The position numbers were made by a program, and so were the translations under genes. Positions 51,170-63,079 of a stretch of 64,000 nucleotides of DNA are shown here, piece by piece; positions within the stretch are counted from its first letter, which is position 1, and every line of letters begins with the position of its first letter. This stretch comes from Endocalyx cinctus (lineage: Eukaryota; Ascomycota; Sordariomycetes; Amphisphaeriales; Apiosporaceae), in assembly GCA_001600455.1 (NCBI GenBank), contig BCKC01000001.1, positions 620,001-684,000 on the forward strand, in the 5' to 3' direction. Under the pieces are notes generated by a model. The model did no database searches and was not told where the DNA came from. It saw only the letters and a program-made list of their open reading frames with translations.

Positions 51170-51708
51170 AGCCTAACTGCTTAGGTATTGTATTACACAA
51201 GTAGTAAATTGATCAACGTAAAACGAAAACTCTAAATTTTATTCGGATTGACTGTATATAATTGATTTTATCCTCATAATATATTTATATTCAGAAGCTT
51301 CTTTTATCCAATTTATTCGTTATCGAAAAGGTTAAAACAGCTACCTAAGCTAATCCGTCCATATCAACGTAGACGATATTTCACCCCACCATCGTAGCGT
51401 TGTATCCATTCCGACAAGAGAAGCGCCCAGCAGAAAGAGTGAAAAAAAAAGCAAGCAAAAGCTTCAGCCAAAATTCTTAAAATAGACAACACCGAAATAT
51501 ACAGAATAAGAAGATTCGAATTTACGAAAGTTAATCTAGACCATTATCACGTATAATAAAAAGCAACAAAAGAAAAAGAATTCGCACAAATCTCTTATCG
51601 ATCTCCAGGAGTGTATAAAAAAAAAGTTCTACTATCTACCTACCTAGGTACTTATCCATATATCAACCAACAACAACCGCCAAAAAAGAAAAAGACAAAA
51701 AAACCACA

Positions 51709-52404
51709 ATGGCAGCCGATAAAAACCTCAACGAGCTCCTAAAATGGAGCATCGAGAACTCCACCCCCGGCGACCCCTCCGTCCCCGCGACCTCCAAAAC
51801 GAGCCTCAACGCGGAAGCCCTCGCGCAGCTGATGGGCGCCGCGCCCTCGGACGCCGAGCTGATGCAAGCTTCCATGGCGGCCGTGACGTCGTCGGATCCG
51901 AGCGTCGACCTCGAAACAAAGCTGACGGCGTTCGACAACCTCGAGCAGCTGATCGAGTCGCTCGACAACGCGAACCTCCTCTCGACCTTGGGGCTGTGGA
52001 CGCCGCTCCTCGGCTGCCTGGCCCACGAGGAGGCCGACGTTCGTCGCATGGCGGCTTGGTGCGTCGGGACCGCGGTCCAGAATAACGAGCCCTGCCAGGA
52101 GAGGCTCGTGGCGCTGGGGGGCGTCGAGAAGTTGGTGCGCATGGCGTTGGGGGAGAGGATCCGGGAGGATGGCGGCGATGACGACAGCAACAAAAAAGAG
52201 CGGTCCGAAACCAAAGAGGTGAGGAGGAAGGCCGTCTACGCCCTCTCCTCCGCCGTCAGGAATTATCAGCCCGCTATGGACGTGGCGACCTCGGAGCTGA
52301 GAAAGAACGGCGAGGAGGACGTCGCCGAGAAGATCGATGCCGCTGATATGGACGCCGTCGACGTGGTGATCGATGCGTTGAAGAGTAAGGCTTTGAATGC
52401 GTGA
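51709..52404 (+). CDS. FES1: Hsp70 nucleotide exchange factor Fes1
   Basis: Armadillo-repeat exchange factor that releases ADP from cytosolic Hsp70 and couples misfolded clients to degradation; the HspBP1 orthologue. A single uninterrupted exon encodes 231 residues, typical for fungal Fes1. The N-terminal domain starts NLNELLKWSIENSTPGD, a well-conserved family block. It is followed by Arm-type helices: LTAFDNLEQLIESLDNANLL, LWTPLLGCLAHEEADVRRMAAWCVGTAVQNN, RLVALGGVEKLVRMAL and RRKAVYALSSAVRNYQPAM. A short charged insert (DGGDDDSNKKERSE) separates the last repeats. The start context CACAATGGC is good. Upstream lie a six-unit heat-shock element and a TACCTAGGTA palindrome 68 bp before the ATG. 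A GATAG repeat follows the stop. Confidence 0.96.
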   Translation: MAADKNLNELLKWSIENSTPGDPSVPATSKTSLNAEALAQLMGAAPSDAELMQASMAAVTSSDPSVDLETKLTAFDNLEQLIESLDNANLLSTLGLWTPLLGCLAHEEADVRRMAAWCVGTAVQNNEPCQERLVALGGVEKLVRMALGERIREDGGDDDSNKKERSETKEVRRKAVYALSSAVRNYQPAMDVATSELRKNGEEDVAEKIDAADMDAVDVVIDALKSKALNA

Positions 52405-52852
52405 GGATAGGATAGGGTAGGATAGGATAGGATAGGAGAGGAGAGAAAGGGGGAGGAGATGAGATGATGGTTGTATTGCATTATATGGCGTTTCGGGAGA
52501 CTGGTTATATCAAAAATATATATGGTTTGGATTCATTTATTCGATGGAAAGGGCTTTGAGACGATAGACTAGGCGTGGGAGGTTCGGCATGTCACCTGAT
52601 TCAATACCCTGAATGAGAAACTGCAACTTCGAGTTCGAAAAAAACATAATCTAAGACTTCGTTTCCATAATGCGTAGTGATAATTCTTTTTGTGTGTATT
52701 GATACATGTAAGATTTCTACATTTTAATCGACGGGAAGTCATCTACGTGAATATGTGTATATAACATAAAATGACATAGCCTTTTACTAGATGAGGGATG
52801 CCTTTTAGTAGCTCCATAGACACTCTCTATCGAGACAGCTCTATAAACCAAC
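52405..52852. other. Convergent 3' spacer FES1 / MRPL7 with GATAG repeat
   Basis: 448 bp between converging genes. Directly after the FES1 stop there is a GGATA/GATAG pentamer repeat (52405-52445) that would lie in the 3' UTR. The rest is AT-rich, and no gene is present. Confidence 0.65.
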
Positions 52853-54107
52853 TTAATTCACGATCTTTCCGTAGAAGGGCATACCCATGGCTTTGAGCAG
52901 CATCCTAGCGTGTCTGTCCGACTTGGCAGACGTTTCGATGACGATTCTGCAACCTGGGATCATTTTGGCTGGATATAACTAGAAGGCACAGGAGATTAGT
53001 TATTTTTATTTTTTGAGTTTAGGTGAGATTTTTTATCATCTGATGGAGGATAGGTTAAAAAAAAATGAAAAAAAGAGAGGAACTTACAGAATAGTTGATC
53101 TCCAGCTCGGGGAACAGGAGCATATCGGCGGGCTCCAAACCTAGACCGATGTTTCCCGTGCTGTCGCCGGAGCTCCCCTTGACGCCGGGCCAGTGCTTGA
53201 TCTTGGGGAGGACGAGGTGGACGAGCTTGTCGAAGAACTCGTAGGCCTGGTTTCCGCGCATCGTGCACTTGACGCCGGTGCGGGAGCCCTTGACGATGCC
53301 GAACATGGCCACGCTCCGCTTGTTCTCCGTGTGCAGGGGCCGGACGCCGGTGAGGGACCTCATCACGGCCTTGCCGACTACGAGGTGGTCCGGGTTCAGC
53401 CTCGCCTTGGGCATGTACATCTGAACGTGTATGGCCCGGAGCTCGGGCAGGTTCCGAAACGTCAACGGCTGCTCGAGCGGGAACAGCTCGTCCGCGCCTC
53501 GGGGCCCCCGCTTCGGCCGGTTCTTCATGTAAGGCGAGGAGCCGTCCCACTCTCGCAGACGCACCCGCGGCTCCCGGTCCACCGTTCCCGGCGGCTTGTG
53601 CAGGTACATCATCGTCATGAGGTCCTGGCAGATGGTCGTTTCCCACGTCTGCTTCATACGCGGCAGGTTGAAGGGGCCGGGCACGAAGTCTCGGGAAACA
53701 GGATTGGAGGATGGTAACCGTTGAACAGGATGTAGGGGACCTCGGTCGTATTTGGGAGGATGGTATCGATATCTAGTAGATGGTGGGCGCGTTAGTTTGA
53801 CATCATACTCTTTTTCTTCTTCTCGTTTCTTCATAAGGGCGTGTGTTTCTCACCTCTCAGGAGGAAGTTGAAATTTTCTTCGAGCCGCTCTTTTCCTAGG
53901 ATCCACTGGTTTAATTCCTTCTCTCTCCACGATCGGTATCATTAGACCGGACTCATTTTCCACGTCGGGAACCACAGGTAGCGGTGCCGCTGCTCCTGCT
54001 CCGCTGCTGTACACACATCTCTGAATGTTTCCTGGAGATGTTTTTAAATGAGAAACTGTTCTGAAAATGGCTTGCCCAGCCCGGGGCAAGTCTCGTAATG
54101 TCGCCAT
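52853..54107 (-). CDS. MRPL7: Mitochondrial large-ribosomal-subunit protein uL5m (MRPL7)
   Basis: Component of the central protuberance of the mitochondrial large ribosomal subunit, homologous to bacterial L5. Exons 54107-53854, 53772-53088 and 52978-52853 join to 354 residues. The N-terminus MATLRDLPRAGQAIFRTVSH is amphipathic and basic, as for matrix import. The L5 fold is recognisable in the RLPSSNPVSRDFVPGPFNLP lead, PLTFRNLPELRAIHVQMYMP, TGVRPLHTENKRSVAMFGIVKGSRTGVKCTMRG and the C-terminal IPGCRIVIETSAKSDRHARMLLKAMGMPF. That last segment is supplied only by the third exon. The length is near that of other filamentous-fungal MRPL7, with extra N-terminal sequence relative to bacterial L5 (about 180). 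Long frames on the other strand are shadows. Confidence 0.94.
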
Positions 54108-56659
54108 GTGTGAGTAGATGTAACGCTAAACCAAATGGTAGCTATTACAACTTACACGCGCATAGGTGAAGCTCTCGATCCTAAGGCTCGTTCGTTGGAT
54201 AAAATTTCCAATTGAGATATCCCAGCAAGGGTTCACCGGAAATTCGCTAAAACTAAAACCCGATTGGATGTGTACTTGCTTATCTAAGGTACTTCATTAG
54301 ATAAGCAGGAGACTACCGTAGTTGCTTAGGTAAGTGTCTAATAACGGGCAGTGGACCGGGGAACCCGCTGTCTAATAAATTACGTAATATTAATGGAGAT
54401 AAGATAATGGATAAACCCATACATTTGTTGAATGAGGACCCGACTGCTTGGCTCGTGCATAATCATATGGTCTCATTGGTGGGAAATGTGGACTCTGGCG
54501 TACGGGGATGCATGAGCCAATAGCCTCAACTTTCCATCGGAATGGGTTCAAAAATGGTCCGTAGTAACCTTGGAATCTTACACGTACTTGTAGGCGCTGA
54601 TATGCAATAGGATCTAGAACCCCACATTCTAATACTACCTAAAAGTAATGTATCCAAGGTAACGGGTATTCTCATATACTAGATGGGATTTGCTGATAGA
54701 TTTATCAAGTACGTAGTAGTAATTCTCTAGAAGGAGTATGTATACGCCAGCATAACAATTAGGTATTATTCGTGGGCGGGGGTAACCCATATCTCGTTAT
54801 TCGTAATTTATCATTCATATGATCAATAGAAACTTAGATAATGGCTGCCTGCTCGCATGATGATATATCGTATGTCTTTTGCGTTTACCTGGATATGTTA
54901 GACTTCTGGTTCAAATTAGGTAAAAAGAAGCCAGATTCGTTAGTCAGAGTACTAGCTGACGCTTGACGTCGATGAGGCTGACCTTGACAGGTGAGTCCGA
55001 CTATCACGGGTAGGTCGCACGACACTAAATTATTCAACTTGAACCTACGAGGTGAGACTAATCCTAAAATCCGAAGTTTCGCACAATGGATAAAGGCCAC
55101 GAAGAAGGACAGCGGAAGGCGAGGAGACGGACTCGGCTGGCATTTATAAACCCGAAGATAATCACCTGAGCAGAAAAAAACATCAGATCACTCGAAAAAA
55201 ACAAGTCAATGGAATATTATTCGTAATGTAGATTCATTCGTATTTTATCCTCAGAAGACAACTCGGGCCGTTTCGTCTGATTTATGACTTGACTTGTAAT
55301 AAAAAAAGAAAGTATCAACTTAGGGACAGAGAGGGGGGGAAGAATAGCCAGGAGAATACAATAAAAATTGACCAAAGAGGGATTCGCCGAGTTCCAAACA
55401 ACGCCAACAACCTATCAGAATGCAGCCACATGCAGGTGTTAAACGAAAAGGGGAAAAAAAGGGCATGGATAATAATAAGTTGGAGCCTAAGTATACCAAA
55501 AAGTAAGTAAGTTATTATTTTTTATTATTTCCAGTAATTACGTATAACAAGAGTTAAAACATATGATACCTATCATTAAGTGCTTGAAACAAAAGGTCTT
55601 AGGTTAAGGGTTAAGAAAGTCAACAAGTGAGAATATCATTAAGAGAGAATTCTTAAGGGGTTTTATATACTATGGACTAAGTATAAGTATATATTTAGTA
55701 AAGAGTTGGTCTAGAATAGCTGCTACTCTACTAGGCATGTAGATCCATGGATATGGAGGTATATATATTTAAAGTACCTACATATAACCTAAGTGTAATT
55801 CAAAGATCTACCATTCAGAAGACTTAAAACTCAAGGTCCTAGAATGCGAAACGATCCTCCAGCGCAAACCGTAGTAGTTATTAATTCCCCCATTCTTGGC
55901 TTTTTGAAGATACCTACCCGTAGAAACAATAAATAGGGAAAAAATTAATAAAAAATTTCAAGAATAAACTGAGCGGGACGGAAAAAAAAAAAAAAAAAAA
56001 CCAAACCCCCAAAAAAGGTGTAGTGACCTGACAGTTCAGAATCTTCTTCTAACCGCGTAGTTTTATACCTAATTATTCCGTTTCAATTATTCATTCTCGA
56101 GATTATAAACTTTTCTTCCATCGTTGATTGATCAAATTACTATTCTATTCTATTTTATTTCGGTTTTATTTTTATACTCGTGACCTTAGGGGGGGTTTCT
56201 TAATTCCACCTGGTCTGGTTTACCGGTACCTGTCATTACTACAATTTATGTTGAATTTATAAGTACTTAAATAAAGTACTTCTTTTCTTCTTTTCGATCT
56301 ACCAGGAAACACAAATCAAATGATTCAGCTTAGTTCTGATTCAACATATCATCCACCTTTCTGATATAAAAATAAATATTTACACTACCTATCCTTACCC
56401 AATGAATAGAAGTTTTGATAAATTCGTCATTCTTCTATAATTAATTAACAACCAACATTGTTTCCTCTTTCGCTCTTATAGACTCGCCCTTTTGGGGACG
56501 AAGTCAACACGAAAAAAAAAAAAAAAAAAAAAAAAAGTCGACTCATTCATACCAATCAATCTCCAGCTAATACCATAAAAATCTCACCCCTGTTGTACCT
56601 ACTAAACCTGCTGAAAGGTGCTCGCTACCACCATCATCAATCTAGCGACAAACCCCACC
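54108..56659. promoter_or_regulatory. Intergenic, divergent MRPL7 / USP
   Basis: 2.55 kb between two divergent start codons; each end holds a promoter. The middle is AT-rich with A runs (for example about 56513-56536), an ATCCATGGAT palindrome at 55743 and no frame with recognisable protein character. Confidence 0.5.
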
Positions 56660-59444
56660 ATGAAGACCGGTATACCTAAGAAATTCCTCACCAGACGAGA
56701 CAAGAGCGGTCACCGTCGAGATAAATCTTCAGATACTCCTCATAAAGTAATAAACTACAACCATCGTTTTATTTATTACTACCTCTTTTATTTTAGGTAA
56801 TTTTTGCTAACTGCCGTCAAATTTATTCAGCGTCGTCCGTTATCCTCCGATACCTTTTTCTCTCTATTCAAGTCCGATGCTTCGAAACAAGTTGTCAACG
56901 AGGAAACGGAGAAGGAAAAATTGACCGCCAAAGTTCGTCATTCTCAAGAAGATTATTTTCACCCCGTCGAATGCGCTCGGTTTCTGACTGACGACGACAT
57001 AGGTTGAGGAAGTTCGAAAGAAGATCGCCGATCAAGATTTCCCTAGCGACGTAAACGAAGACCACATCCAGTATGCTCTCGGTACGCAATACTCCTCGGG
57101 CGATGTCGACAAAGCTATCGAACTACTTCAATTGCAAAAGGAATCGCTCGCCGGGAAGATCTTCGATTATGACCCGTCAATAACCATGCTCGGCGCCGAG
57201 AATCGCGGCAATGTTACATGTTACCTAGACGCCTTACTTTTTGCCATGTTCGCCAAAATACAATCCTTCGAGTGCATGCTCAAGAGCGATACTTTTACCG
57301 ATCCGCAGAGAAACCTCGCTGCATTAATTCGATTATGGGTGAACATGTTGAGAAGCGGCAGGCTCATCGAGGCAGATATGGTAAGTCTGCTACCGTTGCA
57401 CCAGTAGCAGAAACTTTGGCTGATTCATGAAAAGACGAGACATCTGCAAGACTCGTTGGCTGCTTGCGGTTGGACGGATGCGCAACAATTAGAACAACAA
57501 GACACCTCCGAAGCCTTCGCCTTCATTACCGAGACGCTCCAGCTTCCATTACTGCCGTTAAAAGTCGACTTATTTCATCAAGGGAAAAACGACGACGCCG
57601 ATCACAAAGTCGTGTACGAGAGACTCCTAAACCTAGCTGTACCCCCAGAAACGGATGGTAAAGAAATTCGGCTGGAGGACTGCTTAGAGGAATACTTCAA
57701 TTCACAGGTTGATGTCATGAGGGATAGTCTAGAAGAGAAGAAGACTGGCGACCGATCCGACTTAGCACCAACTCCGATTCCCCCAGAAACCCCTACTAAA
57801 AACACTATCCGCTTAGTTTCAGAGGAGAAGGAGGAAGAGGAGGAGAGTGAAAACGAACAAGATGCAGCCTCGGCAGAACATGTCGAGCATCCTAATTCCC
57901 TAGGGAGGCGATGGACATCTGGATCAATGTCCACACATCCCGAACACCAAGACATGCCCGATAGCCAAGCTTCTTCAAGTTCTCATCCGATATCGGCAGC
58001 CCCTCGTCGAAGCCGTACAGAAAGCATAATCCAACGAGTTGTACTTGATGAGAAGGGAAAGATGCCAGATTCCGAAACGGCAAGCTTATTCCAAAGGGCG
58101 AAGAAGACAGCTTCGGTGGTTAAGGCTGTGACGATACCAGCTTGGCAGTTCTTCAGATTAATACGTAGGTCTCCAATTTTTTTTTATCTCTAATCATTTA
58201 CCAGGACAGGCATTTGCTAATTTGTGGCGATAGCGTGGCACTCGCCCGCAAATAAGGAGCCGGAAAATGATTTGGAAGTCGCCCGGCATTTCAGTCAGCG
58301 GCCAGTTGTAGGCATCTGCTTAAAACGCTACATGGTGGACGAGGCAGGCAACATGAAACGGCAAAACACATATATCGATATTCCTGATAGCTTGAGGCTA
58401 CCTCACTTTATCGTGGATGAGAGACATGTAAATGACTGTGGTTTCGCTTCGGACTACAAATTAGTATTGCAGTCTGTAGTGTGCCATCGCGGCGATTCGT
58501 TGCATTCCGGGCATTATATATCATTCTGTCGCATCGCTCCGAAGCTCCTCACCGACAACCGCAGGCACGACAACGACCCTCCTCCAGACTACGAAGAGGC
58601 TCAATGGGTCAAATTCGATGATCTGGCCACAGAAAGCCGTGTCGCACCCGTGGATGATATCAAGGAATCATTTAAACAAGAGATGCCATATCTTCTCTTC
58701 TACCAGATCGTCCCGATCGTTGATGTAGCGGCTAGCTCAACCGAGACGACGGAAGTAAATCCCCCCGCGTACGGAGATACATCCCTCAGCGTGGCACCCT
58801 CTGAAGTTTCTCGTACGAGTCAAGAAAAGGATCCAATGTCTCGCCAAGCGAGTAGCTATTTCGATAACATCAGTATTTTCCCTTCTACGAACGGCAGCAT
58901 ACGTTTCTCAAGCGACGTAGAACGACACGGTCGAAGTAGCTTTGCGGACGAAGACGGTTTCCTGAGCGTATCTCGAAGGGGTAGCAGCAGCACTCCCGTG
59001 GTTCATCCAAAATCGCCGTCCGAGGAACCCTATCTGGTACCGACGCCCAGCGAGGAAACTACGGCGCAGAGGCTATCCCGAGCTGCCTCGAAATTCCGGG
59101 CGGGTAGCAAGAGTAGGCCGCAAAGCCAGGGCGGCGAGGCACGATTAAGCGTCAGCTTAAGCCGGTTCGGATTTAAATCGAGTCGAGAGCCGCTGCGCGA
59201 CTCAACGTCAACCGAACCGACAGTAGAAGACGACTTCGAGGTCGTAAGCGATAACGGAGAGGCGTCGGCAGCCAACGGGAACGCCGTATCCTCTAACACT
59301 CTCGGTGAATCTTCGAAGAGAGGGAAATCTAGATTTAGATCAGATAAAGAGAAGGGTTCCAAAAAGAAGGATAAGGACGACAATAAAGAAGACAGCGGCC
59401 GAAAACGAGGAGACATCCCAGACCGCGAATGCATCGTGCAGTAG
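56660..59444 (+). CDS. Ubiquitin-specific protease (USP, peptidase C19), fungal type
   Basis: Deubiquitinating cysteine protease. Five exons, 56660-56746, 56831-56932, 57003-57380, 57435-58164 and 58234-59444, join to 835 residues. Start ATG 56660 sits in a CACCATGA context. A UBA-like helical stretch (VEEVRKKIADQDFP onward, from residue 64) precedes the Cys box MLGAENRGNVTCYLDALLF, with the nucleophile at Cys136. A QQDTSEAF box follows at about 210 and the His box HSGHYISFCR has its catalytic His near 526. An acidic, Ser-rich insert of about 200 residues separates the two halves, and a basic Ser/Lys-rich tail follows the domain. The Cys box is atypical for USPs (RGNVTCYLD instead of LGNTCYMNS) but this form recurs in filamentous fungi. 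Intron 2 has a GTTCGT donor and CTGAC branch; without it the frame appears broken. Substrate is unknown. Confidence 0.88.
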
Positions 59445-61048
59445 TTCTGTGGTTATACCCGTCTTTGCGGTCGCGATGCGTTCGACAATGCGAAAATCAG
59501 TCTGAAACGAAAGACAGCTAACATGAGGATAAGACTAGGACGAAGTCATAATTTTAAGGATCACAGGAAATTCAAGATACCCAGGTCTAGAAGGTGGTAC
59601 TATCATAAGTTATCGCAAATAGACGAAGAACATGAATAACGAAAAAAAAAAAAAAAAAGAATAAAGATACCACCACACATGATAACCATTACCTCTCCGT
59701 ACTATCTTGTAGGGAAAAAAAGGAGTTACGGGTCTTTGGAGTTGGGTCAGTGGGGGCAGCAAGTGCTTCCCAACTTAACATGTTGGGTGTTTTGGCGTTT
59801 TATGTATCTGTGATTTTTTCTTTTTAAAAAAAATTCCAAGGATGAACAGGAAAAGGGACAGGCAAAGCGAAAAGAAACATTCTTTTAAAACAAGGCGTAC
59901 GAAGGAGATAAGGTGTTTTTTTTCCCCCTCCTTCTTTTTTCTGATACATTATCCTTGATTTATTTTACCTCTCTAGTCTTGTCTTTACTTTGACAAATTT
60001 TTCAACTCCTCTTGCAAAAACGAAGATGAAGCGAGAAGGCAAGAAGGATTGGGGGAAAAAAGGAAATAATTATTAATTGCATAGTCATAGGAACAGGGAA
60101 CGGATATGGGAAAGCGATACCCTTCTTTTTTTTTTAAAAAAAAAAAAAAAAGACAAGAGGAGGGAAAAAAAGGGGGGGGAGGAAATTAAAAAGATATCTT
60201 ACTACAACATAGAATCTTGCTTTACCACTATAGATAAATAGATACTACGTGTTTAGAGAAAGAGAGGAAAATACCCATTCCCAGCGTTAAGAGGTGAAGA
60301 TATTTTAATATATGGATATGGATACGAAAATGGATAATATGCGAGGTTTTTGGTGATGATATGTGATTGTGTAGAAATTAAGAAAACCAGAAAATCTAGT
60401 CTAAGGTCAAGAAAGCAATGTGTTTATGAAGTATATCGACATGTATATACATACGCATTGCTGAAGACAATACGAGGTACAGATTTATGTATATTCCGTC
60501 CCGTGCTGCTCGTAACGATACGACGAGTTAAGTTTTTGTGGTCAATGGATACGACGCGTGACAAGGTTGATGTCTCGAAGTAGGTGTTTCAAACGAAGGG
60601 AGAGGGTGAGTAGAGTACCATTCTCCCGGTTTCGGTCCACGGCAGAAGAAAAATCCTACTCATCATATAAACATGCCCTAGCTCCATAGTAAACTCCCGA
60701 ACTAAAGAAAAAGTAGGTTGGCAGACACTACTTATATATACTAATCTACCTACCTACTTAATCACCTCGATGAATTCAAACGACAGTAAAATTTCTCTTA
60801 TTCATCTATCTCTTTCTGTTTTAATCATATTTCCCTCGAGTCATTTCCATTTCCCATGAGGGGGTTTCCTCTTACATAACCGTAACCTTGACCTTTCTTT
60901 AATTTAAACCTAGAAAACCCAGACCCCCCTTTCCTTTCCGTAAGAGGTCGAGGAGGCGCTTTGATGATGATGACAATGATGATAGTTTCCGCTTTTGCTC
61001 TTTTCTTTTTTTTTTCTTTTATATTTTGCATAAACTGTTTCCGAAAAT
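59445..61048. other. Convergent 3' spacer USP / phosphofructokinase-2
   Basis: 1.6 kb holding both 3' UTRs. It is rich in A and T homopolymers (59641-59658, 60121-60151) with no recognisable gene, RNA or mobile element. Confidence 0.6.
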
Positions 61049-63079
61049 TTAATCCTCGTCGGTAATTTTATCTCTCACCGCTTCAGCTGCGGTGTTGACC
61101 ACTGCGGTGTTAACCACTTTCTCAGGAGGTTTATCGACGACTACCGAGATGGGCACCGCCGGTGCCGAGAGACCGCCTCCGGGTAACGGAGCGAGGGGGG
61201 TATCAACACCACTTTTCGGTTAAAAAAAAAGTTAGTATATAGCTAGCAGATTTACCCATCATTATTCCAAAAAACTTTTAATTGAATTATAACTCACCTA
61301 TCGGGGACCGGAATGCGGATATCTTCGGGCGAGCCGGGTACGGTGCTGGGGTCCAGTCCGGGGATATGTATGCGCTTCGCCTCGTTCTGGTACGCGGCGG
61401 GGATGATCTCGATGATCTCGTTGCGGGGAAACTTGAGCTTGGGGATATCCCGGGTGCTGCAGTGCATGAGGTAGGCGTACAGGACGCGGAGGACGCTCTC
61501 GTGGGCGATGATGAGCAGGTCGTTCTGCTCGCGCTCGAGCTCGAGGATGATGGGCTCGAGCCGGACCGCCAGGTCGTGGTACGACTCGGCCCGCGGGTAC
61601 CGGTGGTGGTACGGGTCCAGCTCGTGCTTCTCCACCTCGTCCGGGTACAGCCGCCGAATGGCCCGCTCGCTCAGCCGCTCGCACACCCCCGGGTTGATCT
61701 GCGACATCTGGCTCCGCTGCCGCACCTTGTACCCGCGCTCCTTGAGCGCGTCCGCCGTCGAGAGCGTCCGCATCCGCGTCGAGCACCACACGATCAGCTG
61801 CCGCTCCGGCGGCACGTTCGCCCCGCTTTTCGCCACCACCAGGTCGCGCTCCTGCTGCCGGTGCTTGATCAGCGTCTCGGCGAGCACCTTGGCGTACTTC
61901 TCGCCTTCCTCGGAAAGCGGTGCGTCGGCTTTATAGCTCTCCTCTTCCGTGGCGGTGCCGGCTCTCGCGAAAAAGGTGGCCCGAGATTTTATGTGGGTGT
62001 TGGTGAGATAGAAGACGATGCGATGTGAGAGGTAATTGAAAGAAACATTGTTATAAAAGAACTTTTGACCGGCGTTGATCATCTTGATATAATTGAGCTC
62101 CTTCTCGTCCATGGTTTCGAACACCGGAATTCTGCTTTCCATACGTTCGAGGTACAATTTGGCGGCTTCATCAGGATCCATATTTTCAAACTATGAAGTA
62201 TTAGAAAGAAAACCTAGGTACAAGGGCGATTAATAATGTATGCCAAACCTACATCCGGTGAGCCAATCTTGACGTTGCGAGCATTCTCTCGAAGTAGTTT
62301 CTCGTCGTCAACGAAGGATTCGAGGAACAAGGTCTAGACATGAATTGTAAGCGAATACGACAGCACGGAGATAAAATATAATTGGAGAAAGGGGGTTTAT
62401 ATATATATATACCTGCACGTCGTGTTTCGCAAACTCCTTAGCTAGCGATCGACGGCCACTTGCAGTAGGGTTTACGGCATCGTAAATTGCCACCTGGCCG
62501 TTCTCGTGATTTAGCCATGCGTAGATGTCCTCACGACACTTCTTCAGAATTTTCTGGCGTAACATGACCGAGGCTGGAGAAGCGTTTGGATAAAAATAGT
62601 CGGTCGGAACGTCACCCGCTTGACCGACGGTGGCACGACGGTAATCCCCTAGATGGAATATGCGAGTCTTGACACCCAGCCTAATAAACAATAAGAATAT
62701 GAAATGATAGAGGTAGAGAAAGAAGAGTTCAACGTACCATTGCAAATATCGTGACATGGAGACAGAAATATGACTTTGACGATATCAGTTTGCGTATCTC
62801 TCGGATAAAGTTTGATAGGTTTACTTACGTCTTGCCCCGGGCTGGAAGTCCGACCATCACAATCGCAATACGACCAGAGTGGAAAAGCCTCCCAGACATA
62901 GTGCTATAAAGTTGGGCAGGGGCCCTGTTGGCATCATCGGGGACATCATGAATTCCGTCGATGAAGGTACTGCTCTTGCGGCGATATCTCGGGGCGTTCG
63001 CAGCAATATCTGCGGTACTGTTATCGTCAGTATCGATTTGAAGGCGGCTAATATCACCAAGTTCGACTTGTCGAGGCAT
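61049..63079 (-). CDS. 6-phosphofructo-2-kinase with inactivated bisphosphatase domain
   Basis: Makes fructose-2,6-bisphosphate, the allosteric activator of phosphofructokinase-1 and inhibitor of fructose-1,6-bisphosphatase, in the cytosol. Six exons, 63079-62829, 62773-62738, 62680-62413, 62333-62253, 62190-61298 and 61211-61049, join to 563 residues. The kinase domain carries Walker A GLPARGKT (77-84), split by intron 1, then FHLGDYRR and YDAVNPTASGRR. An RRKSS motif at 33-37 is a consensus PKA site, as in regulated homologues. The histidine-phosphatase domain begins about 275, but its catalytic RHG is RAG (288-290: FFARAGTATEEES), so phosphatase activity should be lost; the second conserved His (IAHESVLR, His442) remains. 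A Pro/Val-rich tail is encoded by the last exon. It resembles kinase-only yeast Pfk26, where the same His is also replaced. Confidence 0.93.

Noticed and set aside
53193..53717. 174-codon frame opposite MRPL7
   Set aside because: Antisense to the conserved L5 domain, with no start context or domain of its own.
54890..54945. GGTTCAAATTA stretch resembling a tRNA T loop
   Set aside because: No matching D-arm, anticodon arm or acceptor stem could be drawn.
56990..57010. One-base frameshift in the USP gene
   Set aside because: A 70-nt intron with donor, branch site and acceptor explains the frame change and gives a better protein.
61282..62028. 248-codon open frame opposite the kinase-2 gene
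   Set aside because: It is a mirror of the high-GC exon 5; repetitive Leu/Val/Arg/His composition indicates a shadow frame.
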